Shown: positions 50,950 through 62,280 of the stretch, piece after piece | Layout: every line of letters starts with the position of its first letter | Position numbering within the stretch: position 1 is the first letter of the stretch | NCBI RefSeq assembly: GCF_008312835.1 | Contig: NZ_VSKS01000002.1 | Span: forward strand, 528,811 to 592,810 | Direction: 5' to 3' | Length of the DNA stretch: 64,000 nt | Source: Streptomyces marokkonensis | GTDB lineage: Bacteria; Actinomycetota; Actinomycetes; Streptomycetales; Streptomycetaceae | Position numbers and translations under genes: made by a program | The notes under the pieces: generated by a model | Told to the model about the DNA's origin: nothing | The model's input: only the letters and a program-made list of their open reading frames with translations | Databases searched by the model: none

Positions 50950-51660
50950 CTACCCGGCCGCGTCCTCGACCGCCGTCCAGAAGTGCTCGACGATGCGGTC
51001 CAGGAACTCCCGGCCGCTGTCGCCCGCGTCGCCGTGGCCGCCGCCCCAGCTGAGGGTGGCGGCCATGTGGCCCTGGTAGTCCCGGTGCAGCCGGTGGAGC
51101 GCCCCTTCGAGCTGCCGCCGTTCCAGCGGGGCGACCTTCGACACCGGCCGCACGTACGCCTGCCAGCGCGTCGTCGCCGCACTGCGCAGCAACTCCGCGA
51201 GCCGGTCCTCCCGTCCGGTGACGGTGATGACGTCGGCCAGGGACAGGGCGAGCATCCGGGCCAGGGCGGCCGACTGCCGCTCGGTGCCGCGCCACTGGCC
51301 CGTCTCCTCCATGCGCAGGTACGCGTGCAGTTCGTGGCCGACCGTGCGGGCGACGTCCTCGGGCGCCAGACCGCGCGCGACACGGTGCTCGCGCAGGGTG
51401 CGCGGCCGCCCGACGAGTTCGCCGGGCGAACACCACAACACGCCTGCCAGGGCGCTGAGTTCGGGATGGGAGGGGGCGGCGGCCCCGCGTTCCCAGGCGG
51501 CGACGAGCGCCGGGGTGACGTACGGCAGCCCGTACGAGTCGCGCAGGGTGTGGGCGACATGCTCCGGGCCCAGGCCCAGGGCGGCCCGCAGCCGGCGCGC
51601 GGCGGGGGCGTTGAACGGTGGGGGCGGATGACGGTCGCTGCGAGCGGAGGGTCGGTGCAC
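50950..51660 (-). CDS. XRE-family helix-turn-helix regulator
   Basis: A 236-residue protein. It has two helix-turn-helix-like units: NAPAARRLRAALGLGPEHVA with PALVAAWERG, and LREHRVARGLAPEDVARTVG with LRMEETGQW. The C-terminal half has no recognised motif. The GTG at 51660 (MHRPSARSDRHPPPPFNAPA) was chosen; a GTG 24 bp upstream is possible. It converges with pfkA, 9 bp away. Targets unknown. Confidence 0.85.
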   Translation of the reverse strand: MHRPSARSDRHPPPPFNAPAARRLRAALGLGPEHVAHTLRDSYGLPYVTPALVAAWERGAAAPSHPELSALAGVLWCSPGELVGRPRTLREHRVARGLAPEDVARTVGHELHAYLRMEETGQWRGTERQSAALARMLALSLADVITVTGREDRLAELLRSAATTRWQAYVRPVSKVAPLERRQLEGALHRLHRDYQGHMAATLSWGGGHGDAGDSGREFLDRIVEHFWTAVEDAAG

Positions 51661-52054
51661 GGCCCACAAGCTAGGCCCGTCCACCGGGGATGACTACGGT
51701 CTGTTCGGCCAGTATCACTGATCGTAGGAAGGTACGGCTACCGGCGAGTCGGGCGCTTCGGCGCGGAGGGGTGTTCCGGCGCCCTCCGGCGTGCCCACTC
51801 ACGAACAGCAAGCTCAGCGGGCATATGCGTGTTCCGGTATCCGCGTCCGGGTCCATGGCGGGGTGATCCGCACGCGCGAGGTTCGCACGTCCGCGCGACC
51901 CGAGGGCCTTCGACGACGCGTGCCCACGCGGCGCGAATCCGCCCTCCGCCCTCGGCGGACCACGACGGCCCGGGGCCCGACCGCGTGCGTGCGGTCGGGC
52001 CCGGGCTCGCGCCCAGGTGGCGGAGGTGAACAGGCGGAGCCGGGGAAGGAATCT
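51661..52054. other. Intergenic region with a 12-bp perfect hairpin
   Basis: I see no supported gene in these 394 bases. They hold the XRE promoter side and a very stable hairpin (51973-51984 with 51991-52002, loop GTGCGT) about 50 bp before the DUF7848-like gene. The GC skew and codon pattern give no frame with Streptomyces third-position bias. The hairpin could be a terminator for rightward readthrough. Confidence 0.6.
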
Positions 52055-52327
52055 GTGACGCGTTCGATCATCAAAGCGGCTGAGTGGGCGCTGGAACCGG
52101 AAGCTGGCGAGAGTGCCCCGCGAGCCATTTACTCCGCTCTGTGCATGGCGTGTGGGGCAGAAGCGCCGGCGTCGGACGACTCGCCTGAGCCTGTGGAGAT
52201 CTGGGCGCTGAAACACACGGGCCTGAATCCGGCTCATCGGCAGTACAAGGCCATGGTCGAGACCTATTGGCGTGTGGCCCCGGCGGAGGGCAACCCCTAC
52301 CGGGAGCTTGACGCCCAGGGCGTCTGA
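52055..52327 (+). CDS. Small DUF7848-like protein
   Basis: A 90-residue protein with GTG start behind GGGGAAGGAATCT. The pattern SALCMACGAEAPASDDS, then WALKHTGLNPAHRQYKAMVE and TYWRVAP, matches the small Streptomyces DUF7848 family, which is often found beside XRE/DUF397 accessory genes. Two Cys (CMAC) may bind metal. The 118 bp downstream read in one frame as YKGNNERAGSPKEAEQARRA, which may be the remnant of a lost gene. Function unknown. Confidence 0.75.
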   Translation: MTRSIIKAAEWALEPEAGESAPRAIYSALCMACGAEAPASDDSPEPVEIWALKHTGLNPAHRQYKAMVETYWRVAPAEGNPYRELDAQGV

Positions 52328-52445
52328 GCGTGCGCCTGCACCGAGCCGGATGGCTGCCGCTTACTGGGCGCTGCGAGGTACAAGGGCAACAACGAGCGGG
52401 CGGGCTCGCCCAAGGAGGCCGAGCAGGCCCGCCGGGCGGCACGGC

Positions 52446-53129
52446 TCACCGGCCCCGAACCCACCGATAAACCAGCTCCGGCCGCCCCACCTGCCCATAC
52501 ACCGGAGCCCGCCCGGCCCTCCCCGCCTCCACCAGGTGCTCCAGATACCGCCGGGCCGTGATCCGGGAGATCCCCACCGCCTCGGCGACCCCCGCCGCGG
52601 TCAGTCCGTCCTCCGCGTCCCGCAGGGCCTCCGTCACCCGCTCCAGCGTCGGCGCGCTCAGCCCCTTCGGCAGTGCCGCGGGCGAAGGTGCCCGGAGCGC
52701 GGCCAGCGCCCGGTCCACCTCGTCCTGGCCGCTGGCCTCGCCCACGGCCGCGTGGAACTCGGCGTACCGCACCAGACGGTCCCGCAGCGTCGCGAACGTG
52801 AACGGCTTGAGCACGTACTGCACGACGCCCAGCGACACGCCCTCGCGCACGACCGCGAGGTCCCGGGCGGAGGTCACCGCGATCACGTCGGCGTGGTGGC
52901 CGGCCGCCCGGAGCGAGCGGGCCAGCTGGAGGCCGTGCACGTCGGGCAGGTGCAGGTCGAGGAGCAGCAGGTCGACGGGCGTGCGCTCCAGCGCGCGGCG
53001 CGCCTCCACCCCGGTGTGCGCCTTTCCCACCGCGACGAACCCGGGCACCCGCCCGACGTACAGCACGTGCGCGTCGGCGGCGACCGGATCGTCCTCGACC
53101 ACCAGCACTCTGATGGGCTGCCCGGTCAT
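52446..53129 (-). CDS. CitB/DcuR-type response regulator
   Basis: A 227-residue regulator of the citrate/C4-dicarboxylate family. The receiver has Asp in LLLLDLHLPDVHGLQLARSL and Lys in VQYVLKPFTFATLRDR; the C-terminal helix-turn-helix reads GLTAAGVAEAVGISRITARR then YLEHLVEAGRAGRAPVYG. The ATG overlaps the kinase stop (ATGA). With the kinase it probably activates divergent dctA in response to external dicarboxylates. Confidence 0.94.
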   Translation of the reverse strand: MTGQPIRVLVVEDDPVAADAHVLYVGRVPGFVAVGKAHTGVEARRALERTPVDLLLLDLHLPDVHGLQLARSLRAAGHHADVIAVTSARDLAVVREGVSLGVVQYVLKPFTFATLRDRLVRYAEFHAAVGEASGQDEVDRALAALRAPSPAALPKGLSAPTLERVTEALRDAEDGLTAAGVAEAVGISRITARRYLEHLVEAGRAGRAPVYGQVGRPELVYRWVRGR

Positions 53130-54760
53130 CCCGCGCCCCCCGGGACCTCCGCGACAGCGGCTTGCCTGAGCGGCAGCCGCGCCTCGAACACCGCGCCGCC
53201 CCCGTCCGCGGAGGCCACCGACAGGTGTCCGCCGTGCCGGGCCACCGCCTGCTGCACGAGGGCGAGGCCCAGGCCCCGTCCCCCGGGGCCGGACGGCTTG
53301 GTCGTGAAGCCGCGCCGGAAGACCGCCTCCGTGTGGTCCGGGTCCACGCCCGGGCCGGTGTCGGACACCCGCAGGACCAGCTCACAGGGGTCCTCGGTCA
53401 GCGCCGTCACCGTCACCCGGGGCCGCACCCCGCCCTGCGCCGCGTCCACGGCGTTGTCGACGAGGTTGCCGAGGATGGTCACCAGGTCCCGGGCGGGCAG
53501 GGAGTCCGGCAGCAGGCCGTCGTCGAGGCGGCTGTCGTCCGACACCACCAGCTCCACACCCCGCTCGTTGGCCTGGGCGGTCTTGCCGAGCAGCAGCGCC
53601 GCCAGCACCGGCTCGCTCACCGCCGCCACCACCTGGTCGGTGAGCGCCTGCGCCAGCTCCAGCTCGGCCGTCGCGAAGTCCACCGCCTCCTCCGCCCGGC
53701 CCAGCTCGATCAGCGAGACCACGGTGTGCAGCCGGTTCGCCGCCTCGTGCGCCTGCGACCGGAGCGCCTGGGTGAAGCCGCGCTCGGAGTCCAGCTCGCC
53801 CATCAGCGACTGGAGCTCGGTCACGTCCCGCAGCGTCACCACCGAGCCGCGCCGCTGGCCGCCGGTGACCGGCGAGGTGTTCACCACCAGCACCCGGTCC
53901 GCCGTCAGGTGCACCTCGTCCACCCGGGGCTCCGAGGCGAGCAGCGCGCCCGTCAGCGGCGCCGGAAGACCCAGCTCCGCGACCGATCTGCCCACCACGT
54001 CCTCCTCCTGGCCCACACCCAGCAGCTCCCGGCCGCCGTCGTTGATCAGCGCCACCCGGTACTGCCCGTCCAGCATCAGCAGCCCCTCGCGCACGGCGTG
54101 CAGCGCGGCCTGATGGTAGTCGTGCATATGACTGAGCTCGGCCGCGTTCATGCCGTGGGTGTGACGGCGCAGCCGGGCGTTGATGACGTAGGTGCCGATC
54201 GCGCCCAGCCCGAGCGCGCCGGCCGCGACGGAGAGCAGCGCGGTCAGCTGTCCCCGGGCGCGCTGGCTGATCTCCTCGACCCGTATGCCCGCGCTGACCA
54301 GGCCGACGATCCGGTCGCCGTCCCGGATCGGGGTGACCGCCCGGACCGACGGCCCGAGGGTACCGGTGTACGTCTCGGTGAAGGTACGGCCCTGGAGCGC
54401 CGGGGCCGTGTGCCCCTGGAAGACCAGCCCGATCTCGGCGGGGTTGGGGTGGGTCCAGCGGATGCCCCGCGTGTCCATGATCGTGACGAAGTCCACGTCG
54501 GTGTCGCGCACCACCGCCAGCGCGTACGGCTGGAGCCGCGCCGACGGGTCGGACGTGCGGACCGCCTCCCGGACGGAGGGCGAGTCGGCGACCGACCGGG
54601 CGACCGCGGTGGCCTGGCGTCCCGCCGCCTCCTCGGCCTGGCTGCGGTCGCCGGCGTAGGTGAACAGCGCGTACCCCGCCACGACGACCGCGATGAGCAC
54701 GGCCTGCATGGCGAACAGCTGGCCCGCGAGGCTGCGGGGCCGGGGGAGGGGGATGCGCAT
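53126..54760 (-). CDS. CitA/DcuS-type sensor histidine kinase
   Basis: A 544-residue kinase. Helix 1 (about 14-36), an extracytoplasmic PDC/PAS domain (about 37-170; VTIMDTRGIRWTHPNPAEIG and TETYTGTLGPSVRAVTPIRD are typical of the citrate/dicarboxylate fold), helix 2 (about 172-195), a cytoplasmic PAS (about 215-320), then the short dimerisation helix with QAHEAANRLHTVVSLIELG and the ATPase core (NLVDNAVDAAQGG; GGRGLGLALVQQAV). It is divergent from dctA by 157 bp. The start is ATG at 54760. Confidence 0.94.
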   Translation of the reverse strand: MRIPLPRPRSLAGQLFAMQAVLIAVVVAGYALFTYAGDRSQAEEAAGRQATAVARSVADSPSVREAVRTSDPSARLQPYALAVVRDTDVDFVTIMDTRGIRWTHPNPAEIGLVFQGHTAPALQGRTFTETYTGTLGPSVRAVTPIRDGDRIVGLVSAGIRVEEISQRARGQLTALLSVAAGALGLGAIGTYVINARLRRHTHGMNAAELSHMHDYHQAALHAVREGLLMLDGQYRVALINDGGRELLGVGQEEDVVGRSVAELGLPAPLTGALLASEPRVDEVHLTADRVLVVNTSPVTGGQRRGSVVTLRDVTELQSLMGELDSERGFTQALRSQAHEAANRLHTVVSLIELGRAEEAVDFATAELELAQALTDQVVAAVSEPVLAALLLGKTAQANERGVELVVSDDSRLDDGLLPDSLPARDLVTILGNLVDNAVDAAQGGVRPRVTVTALTEDPCELVLRVSDTGPGVDPDHTEAVFRRGFTTKPSGPGGRGLGLALVQQAVARHGGHLSVASADGGGAVFEARLPLRQAAVAEVPGGAG

Positions 54761-54917
54761 GCCGCAAGTCTGCCTTCCGGTTCCACGATGAACTAAATGA
54801 ACGGAAGGGTGACCGCGCTCACAAGGCAGGACATAGTCACGGCATTCCCCGAACCCCATCTCCCCGGACGTGAGCCGCACGCCGGTGATGCCGACGACGT
54901 CGTCAAGGAGGGCCGCC

Positions 54918-56315
54918 GTGACCAGCACATCCGCTCCGGCACCTGCCGCACCCGCAGCCAAGCGGGACCGCACGCACTATCTCTACATCGCGGTGATCAT
55001 CGCGGTCGCCCTCGGTATCGCCGTCGGCCTGATCGCACCCGGCTTCGCGGTCGAGCTGAAGCCGATCGGTACCGGGTTCGTGAACCTGATCAAGATGATG
55101 ATCTCGCCGATCATCTTCTGCACGATCGTGCTGGGCATCGGATCCGTGCGGAAGGCGGCCAAGGTCGGCGCCGTCGGCGGTATCGCCATGGGTTACTTCC
55201 TGGTGATGTCGCTGGTCGCGCTCGGCATCGGCCTGGTCGTCGGCAACATCCTGGACCCGGGAACGGGTCTCGCGGTCACCGACGCGGTCAAGGAGACGGG
55301 CCAGGCCCAGGTCGACGCCGAGGCCAAGTCCACCACCGACTTCCTGCTCGGGATCATCCCGACCACGATCGTGTCCGCCTTCACCCAGGGCGAGGTGCTG
55401 CAGACCCTGCTGGTCGCCCTGCTGTGCGGCTTCGCGCTGCAGGCCATGGGCAAGGCGGGCCAGCCGGTCCTGCGTGGCATCGAGCACATCCAGCGGCTCG
55501 TCTTCCGGGTCCTCGCCATGATCATGTGGGCCGCCCCGATCGGTGCCTTCGGCGCCATGGCCGCCGTCACCGGAGCCTCGGGCGTGGACGCGCTCAAGAG
55601 CCTCGCGGTGCTGATGCTCGGCTTCTACATCACCTGTGTGCTGTTCATCTTCGTGGTGCTCGGCGCGATGGTGCGGATCGTGGCGGGGCTGAACGTCTGG
55701 TCGCTGTTCCGGTACCTGGGCCGTGAGTTCCTGCTGATCCTGTCCACCTCCTCGTCCGAGTCGGCGCTGCCGCGCCTCATCGCGAAGATGGAGCACCTGG
55801 GCGTCAGCAAGCCGGTGGTCGGCATCACCGTCCCGACCGGCTACTCCTTCAACCTCGACGGCACCATGATCTACATGACCATGGCCTCGCTGTTCATCGC
55901 GGACGCCCTGGGTACGCCGATGTCGATCGGCGAGCAGATCCCGCTGCTGCTCTTCCTGCTGGTCGCCTCCAAGGGCGCCGCCGGTGTCTCCGGTGCCGGC
56001 CTCGCGACGCTGGCCGGCGGCCTGCAGTCGCACAAGCCGGCCCTGGTGGACGGCATCGGCCTCATCGTCGGCATCGACCGCCTGATGAGCGAGGCCCGCG
56101 CCCTGACCAACTTCGCGGGCAACGCGGTCGCCACGGTGCTGATCGGCACCTGGACCAAGGAGATCGACAAGGAGCGGGTGAACGAGGTCCTCGCCGGCCG
56201 CGCCCCCTTCGACGAGAAGACGCTGCTGGACGACCACGGCTCCGACGGCGACGCGGACGCCTCCCCCGCCGAGCTGCCCCGGAAGGGCGGCGAGAAGGAG
56301 CTGGCCAAGGCCTGA
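54918..56315 (+). CDS. dctA: Cation:C4-dicarboxylate symporter
   Basis: A 465-residue DAACS-family symporter taking up succinate, fumarate and malate with sodium or protons. Eight helices plus two re-entrant loops; landmarks are ILSTSSSESALPRLIAKME (serine-rich loop), YSFNLDGTMIYMTMASLFIA (the NLDGT motif) and GAGLATLAGGL. The GTG at 54918 (VTSTSAPAP) has the site AAGGAGGG; an upstream ATG at 54870 lacks one. Adjacent divergent CitA/B-type regulators fit induction by substrate. A 9-kb-typical C-terminal polar tail ends it. Confidence 0.95.
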   Translation: MTSTSAPAPAAPAAKRDRTHYLYIAVIIAVALGIAVGLIAPGFAVELKPIGTGFVNLIKMMISPIIFCTIVLGIGSVRKAAKVGAVGGIAMGYFLVMSLVALGIGLVVGNILDPGTGLAVTDAVKETGQAQVDAEAKSTTDFLLGIIPTTIVSAFTQGEVLQTLLVALLCGFALQAMGKAGQPVLRGIEHIQRLVFRVLAMIMWAAPIGAFGAMAAVTGASGVDALKSLAVLMLGFYITCVLFIFVVLGAMVRIVAGLNVWSLFRYLGREFLLILSTSSSESALPRLIAKMEHLGVSKPVVGITVPTGYSFNLDGTMIYMTMASLFIADALGTPMSIGEQIPLLLFLLVASKGAAGVSGAGLATLAGGLQSHKPALVDGIGLIVGIDRLMSEARALTNFAGNAVATVLIGTWTKEIDKERVNEVLAGRAPFDEKTLLDDHGSDGDADASPAELPRKGGEKELAKA

Positions 56316-56370
56316 CGGCCGACGCCGCTCCCCGCACACCCCGGGCGGCCGGGCGCTCCCCCGTAGCCCA

Positions 56371-56473
56371 GCCGCCCGGCCCCGGAGGTCCGCGTCCCAA
56401 GGCCGGCAGGCCTTGCCGGACCTCCACCACGGCCGGGCGGCCGGGCTCTCCCCCCGTGAGCCCGGCCGCCCGG
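56371..56473 (+). terminator. Nested and competing hairpins after dctA
   Basis: Three stems nest in 56371-56441: 11 bp (56371-56381 with 56431-56441), 9 bp (56384-56392 with 56417-56425) and 6 bp (56399-56404 with 56409-56414). A rival 16-bp perfect stem uses 56433-56448 with 56458-56473. Both cannot form, because 56433-56441 is shared. A terminator/antiterminator arrangement before merR is possible. Confidence 0.7.
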
Positions 56474-56495
56474 TCCTTTCCGCCGCCGGCCCTTT

Positions 56496-56515
56496 CCCTG
56501 ACGCCGACGTCAAGG
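56496..56515. promoter_or_regulatory. MerR-type operator and promoter
   Basis: CCCTGACG (56496-56503), CCGA, CGTCAAGG (56508-56515): 8-bp arms with one mismatch, 15 bp before the merR ATG. A plausible -10 TACGTT at 56518-56523 would put transcription start near the ATG, giving a leaderless mRNA, as is common for Streptomyces MerR genes. Confidence 0.65.
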
Positions 56516-56530
56516 CTTACGTTCGTCCCC

Positions 56531-56959
56531 ATGCGAATCGGCGAGCTGGCCGCACGGGCCGGGACCACCCCGCGGACGCTGCGGTACTACGAATCCCGTG
56601 GGCTGCTCCCCGCGCGGCGGACCACCAACGGATACCGGACCTACGACGAGAGCGACCTGAAGCTGCTGCGGCAGATCCGCACGCTCCAGGACTTCGGGTT
56701 CGACCTGGAGGAGACCCGGCCCTTCGTGGAGTGTCTGCGGGCCGGCCACCCCGAGGGCGACGCGTGCCCCGCCTCGCTCCAGGTCTACCGGCGCAAGCTG
56801 GACGAGCTCGACGCGCTCATCGGTGAGCTGCGCGTGGTGCGGGCCGAGGTGGGCGAGCAGCTGGCGCGGGCGGAGTCGGCGCGGGACCGGCTGGCCGCCG
56901 GGGCCGCGGTTCCGGGGGGTCCGGAGCCGGAGTGCGAACTGGGAGGGGAACCGTGGTGA
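56531..56959 (+). CDS. MerR-family regulator of the adjacent thioredoxin
   Basis: A 142-residue MerR protein. The DNA-binding domain is canonical (RIGELAARAGTTPRTLRYYE; GLLPARRTTNGYRTYDESDL), followed by a dimerisation helix. Two Cys (VECLRAGHPEGDACPASL) are spaced by 10 residues near the effector region, suggesting metal or redox sensing. Its stop codon lies inside the start of the thioredoxin gene. Redox control of that thioredoxin is the likely role (inference). Confidence 0.9.
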   Translation: MRIGELAARAGTTPRTLRYYESRGLLPARRTTNGYRTYDESDLKLLRQIRTLQDFGFDLEETRPFVECLRAGHPEGDACPASLQVYRRKLDELDALIGELRVVRAEVGEQLARAESARDRLAAGAAVPGGPEPECELGGEPW

Positions 56960-57279
56960 GAGGTGTGCCCGAGGTGACCGACGCGGACTTCGCGGCGGAG
57001 GTGATCGGGGCGGAGCTGCCGGTGCTCGTGGAGTTCACGGCCGACTGGTGCCCGCCGTGCCGGCAGATGGCCCCGGTGCTGAGCGCGCTGGCCGCTCAGG
57101 AGGCGGGCCGGCTGAAGGTCGTCCAGCTGAACGTGGACGCCAATCCCGGCACGACCAACGCGTACAAGGTGCTGTCGATGCCGACCTTCATGGTGTTCCG
57201 TGACGGGCGGCCCGTGCGGTCGATGGTGGGGGCCAGGCCCGAGCGGCGGCTCCGCGAGGAGCTGGAGGACGTGCTCTGA
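56953..57279 (+). CDS. Thioredoxin
   Basis: A 108-residue thioredoxin with active site WCPPC (Cys33, Cys36) and cis-Pro in SMPTFMVFRDG. It is typical in length and lacks a signal peptide. GTG at 56953 behind GGGAGGGGAACC; a second GTG three bases later is possible. It overlaps merR by 7 bp and is closed by the terminator at 57306. It reduces cytoplasmic disulfides, with thioredoxin reductase encoded elsewhere. Confidence 0.94.
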   Translation: MVRGVPEVTDADFAAEVIGAELPVLVEFTADWCPPCRQMAPVLSALAAQEAGRLKVVQLNVDANPGTTNAYKVLSMPTFMVFRDGRPVRSMVGARPERRLREELEDVL

Positions 57280-57305
57280 CCTGCGCGGCAGGCGCAAGGC
57301 GGCAC

Positions 57306-57344
57306 AAGGAAACCCCCGGGGCAATTGCGCCCGGGGGTTTCCTT
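57306..57344. terminator. 15-bp hairpin terminator after thioredoxin
   Basis: A perfect 15-bp stem (57306-57320 with 57330-57344) around a GCAATTGCG loop, 26 bp after the stop, followed by a short T-rich run. Unusually AT-containing at its base (AAGGAAA/TTTCCTT). Confidence 0.92.
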
Positions 57345-57429
57345 TGCGTATATTCATGGGTTCGCGACTTCGAAAGAGAGAAGGCGCGGTGAAGTTCAGT
57401 GAGCACAGTATATCCGGGCGGGAGCGGAA

Positions 57430-59691
57430 TTGTCAAACACCGAATTTCCGGACGATGAATTCCGGCAGGAACAGGAATTCATCGACGGACTGTACGCACG
57501 TGTGGACGTCCTGCGCGGCGACGCCGAGGCCGGCGTCACGGACGCGCTCGCCCAGGGCCACACCCCCCGGCAGGCCAGGCTGGAACGGGACATCCTCGTC
57601 GCCGAACGCTCCGGGCTGCTCGCCGCGCTGAACGCGGTGGACGGCTCCCTGTGCTTCGGCCGGATCGACCTCACCTCCGGCACGACCCACCACATCGGGC
57701 GCATCGGCCTGCGCGCCGACGACGCCGAACGCACGCCCGTGCTCATCGACTGGCGCGCCGACGTCGCGCGCCCCTTCTACCTGGCCACGGGCCACACCAC
57801 GATGGGCCTCGGGCGCCGCCGGCACATCGCCACCGAGGGCCGCCGGGTCACCGCCCTGCACGACGAGATCCTCGACCTCGGCGACGAGACCCGCACCGGC
57901 CACGAGGACCCCACAGGCGACGCCGTCCTGCTCGCCGCGCTCAACTCCGCGCGCACCGGCCGCATGGGCGACATCGTGCGCACCATCCAGGCCGACCAGG
58001 ACCGCATCATCCGCGCCCCGCACCGCGGGGTCATGGTCGTCGAGGGCGGCCCCGGCACCGGCAAGACCGCCGTCGCCCTGCACCGCGCCGCGTACCTCCT
58101 CTACGAACACCGCGAGCTGCTGGCCCGCCGCGCCGTCCTGATCGTCGGCCCCAACCCGGCGTTCCTCGGCTACATCGGCGAGGTGCTTCCCAGCCTCGGC
58201 GAGACCGGCGTGCTCCTGGCGACCGTCGGCGAGCTGTTCCCCGGCGTGCGGACCACCCGGACGGACACCCCCGAGGCGGCGGCCGTCAAGGGCCGCGCGG
58301 AGATGGCGGACGTCCTCGCCGACGTCGTGCGCGAGCGGCAGGCACTGCCCGACCCGGTGATCGCGATCGAGCACGACCGCGAGATCCTCATGCTGGACGA
58401 CGGCCTGGTGAACGTCGCCCGCGAGCGCACCCGGGCGGCCAAGCTGCCGCACAACGTGGCCCGGGAGCACTTCGAGGGCCACATCCTCAACGCGCTCACC
58501 GACATGGTCGCCGAGCGCATCGGCACCGACCCCTACGACGGCAGCAACCTGCTCGACCCGAGCGACGTCACCCAGATCCGCGACGAGCTCGCCGAGAACC
58601 CCGAGGTCTGGTCCGCCATCGACCGGCTCTGGCCGAGGATCACCCCGCAGCGCCTGGTCGCCGACTTCCTCGCCGCGCCCGAGGGCCGTCTGCCCGACGA
58701 GGACGCCGCCGCGATCCGCCGCCCGGTCACCCGGCACTGGACCGTCTCCGACGTGCCCCTGCTCGACGAGGCCGCCGAACTCCTCGGCGAGGACGACCGG
58801 CTCGAACGCGAGCGCGCCGAACGCGAACGGCAGACGCAGATCGCCTACGCCCAGGGCGTGCTGGACGTCTCCTACGCCTCGCGGACCTACGAGTTCGAGG
58901 ACAAGGAGGACGACGACCCCGAGTCCTCCGAGGTGCTGTCCGCGCACGACATCATCGACGCCGAGCGCTTCGCCGAACGGCACGAGGAGGACGACCACCG
59001 CAGCGCCGCGGAGCGTGCCGCCGCCGACCGCACCTGGGCGTTCGGGCACATCATCGTCGACGAGGCGCAGGAGCTGTCCCCGATGGCCTGGCGGCTGCTC
59101 ATGCGGCGCAGCCCCACCCGCTCGATGACCCTCGTCGGCGACCCGGCGCAGACCTCGGAGGCGGGCGGAGTCGGGTCCTGGGCGGACATCCTCACCCCCT
59201 ACGTCGAGGACCGCTGGGAACACAACCGGCTCGGCGTCAACTACCGCACGCCCGCGGAGATCATGGAGGTCGCCGCCGCCGTGGTCCGCGCCGCGCACCC
59301 CGGCTTCGAGCCGCCCGGCTCGGTGCGCTCCACCGGGGTGCGCCCCTGGGCCCGCGCCACCGACGACCTGCCCGGCGCCGCGGCCAAGGCCGTCGCGGAA
59401 CTCACCCCCGCCGAGGGCCGCCTCGCCGTCATCGCCCCGCGCGAGCTGCACCGCGCCCTGGCCGCCCGGCTGGACGGGGTCACGGCGGGCGGTGAACCCG
59501 ATCTGACGCACGACGTCGTCCTGCTCGACCCGCGCCAGGCCAAGGGACTGGAGTTCGACTCGGTCCTCGTGGTGGAACCGGGCCGCTACGGCACCAGCGA
59601 CCTGTACGTGGCGCTCACCCGCGCCACCCAGCGGCTCGGCGTCCTGCACACCGAGCCGCTGCCCCAGCCGCTGGCCGACGCCCTGGCGTAG
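57430..59691 (+). CDS. HelD-type superfamily 1 helicase, RNA polymerase-associated
   Basis: A 753-residue UvrD-like helicase of the HelD class, which binds RNA polymerase and recycles or protects stalled enzyme. The N-terminal coiled coil (about 5-75) is the secondary-channel arm; then DLTSGTTHHIGRIGLR and a Walker A GGPGTGKTAVALHRAAYLL, with IIVDEAQELSPMAWRLLMR as Walker B and GLEFDSVLVVEPGRY plus YVALTRATQRLGVLHTE near the end. Start TTG at 57430 behind GGGAGCGG, weak and probably limiting. HelR, a rifamycin-resistance form, is the alternative. Confidence 0.9.
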   Translation: MSNTEFPDDEFRQEQEFIDGLYARVDVLRGDAEAGVTDALAQGHTPRQARLERDILVAERSGLLAALNAVDGSLCFGRIDLTSGTTHHIGRIGLRADDAERTPVLIDWRADVARPFYLATGHTTMGLGRRRHIATEGRRVTALHDEILDLGDETRTGHEDPTGDAVLLAALNSARTGRMGDIVRTIQADQDRIIRAPHRGVMVVEGGPGTGKTAVALHRAAYLLYEHRELLARRAVLIVGPNPAFLGYIGEVLPSLGETGVLLATVGELFPGVRTTRTDTPEAAAVKGRAEMADVLADVVRERQALPDPVIAIEHDREILMLDDGLVNVARERTRAAKLPHNVAREHFEGHILNALTDMVAERIGTDPYDGSNLLDPSDVTQIRDELAENPEVWSAIDRLWPRITPQRLVADFLAAPEGRLPDEDAAAIRRPVTRHWTVSDVPLLDEAAELLGEDDRLERERAERERQTQIAYAQGVLDVSYASRTYEFEDKEDDDPESSEVLSAHDIIDAERFAERHEEDDHRSAAERAAADRTWAFGHIIVDEAQELSPMAWRLLMRRSPTRSMTLVGDPAQTSEAGGVGSWADILTPYVEDRWEHNRLGVNYRTPAEIMEVAAAVVRAAHPGFEPPGSVRSTGVRPWARATDDLPGAAAKAVAELTPAEGRLAVIAPRELHRALAARLDGVTAGGEPDLTHDVVLLDPRQAKGLEFDSVLVVEPGRYGTSDLYVALTRATQRLGVLHTEPLPQPLADALA

Positions 59692-59706
59692 GACACGGCC
59701 CCGGAG

Positions 59707-62247
<2,541 letters not shown>

Positions 62248-62280
62248 GGGCGAAGCCTCCTGGAACGAAGGTCGGACGGG

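Noticed and set aside
51791-52327. A 178-residue version of the DUF7848-like protein starting at 51791
   Set aside because: The extra N-terminus crosses the strong hairpin, is Arg-rich and non-conserved, and a good ribosome site precedes the GTG at 52055.
57280-57429. Rifamycin-associated element upstream of the helicase
   Set aside because: I looked for the 19-bp inverted element described for rifamycin-induced genes and saw only the terminator stem and ordinary promoter-like sequence.
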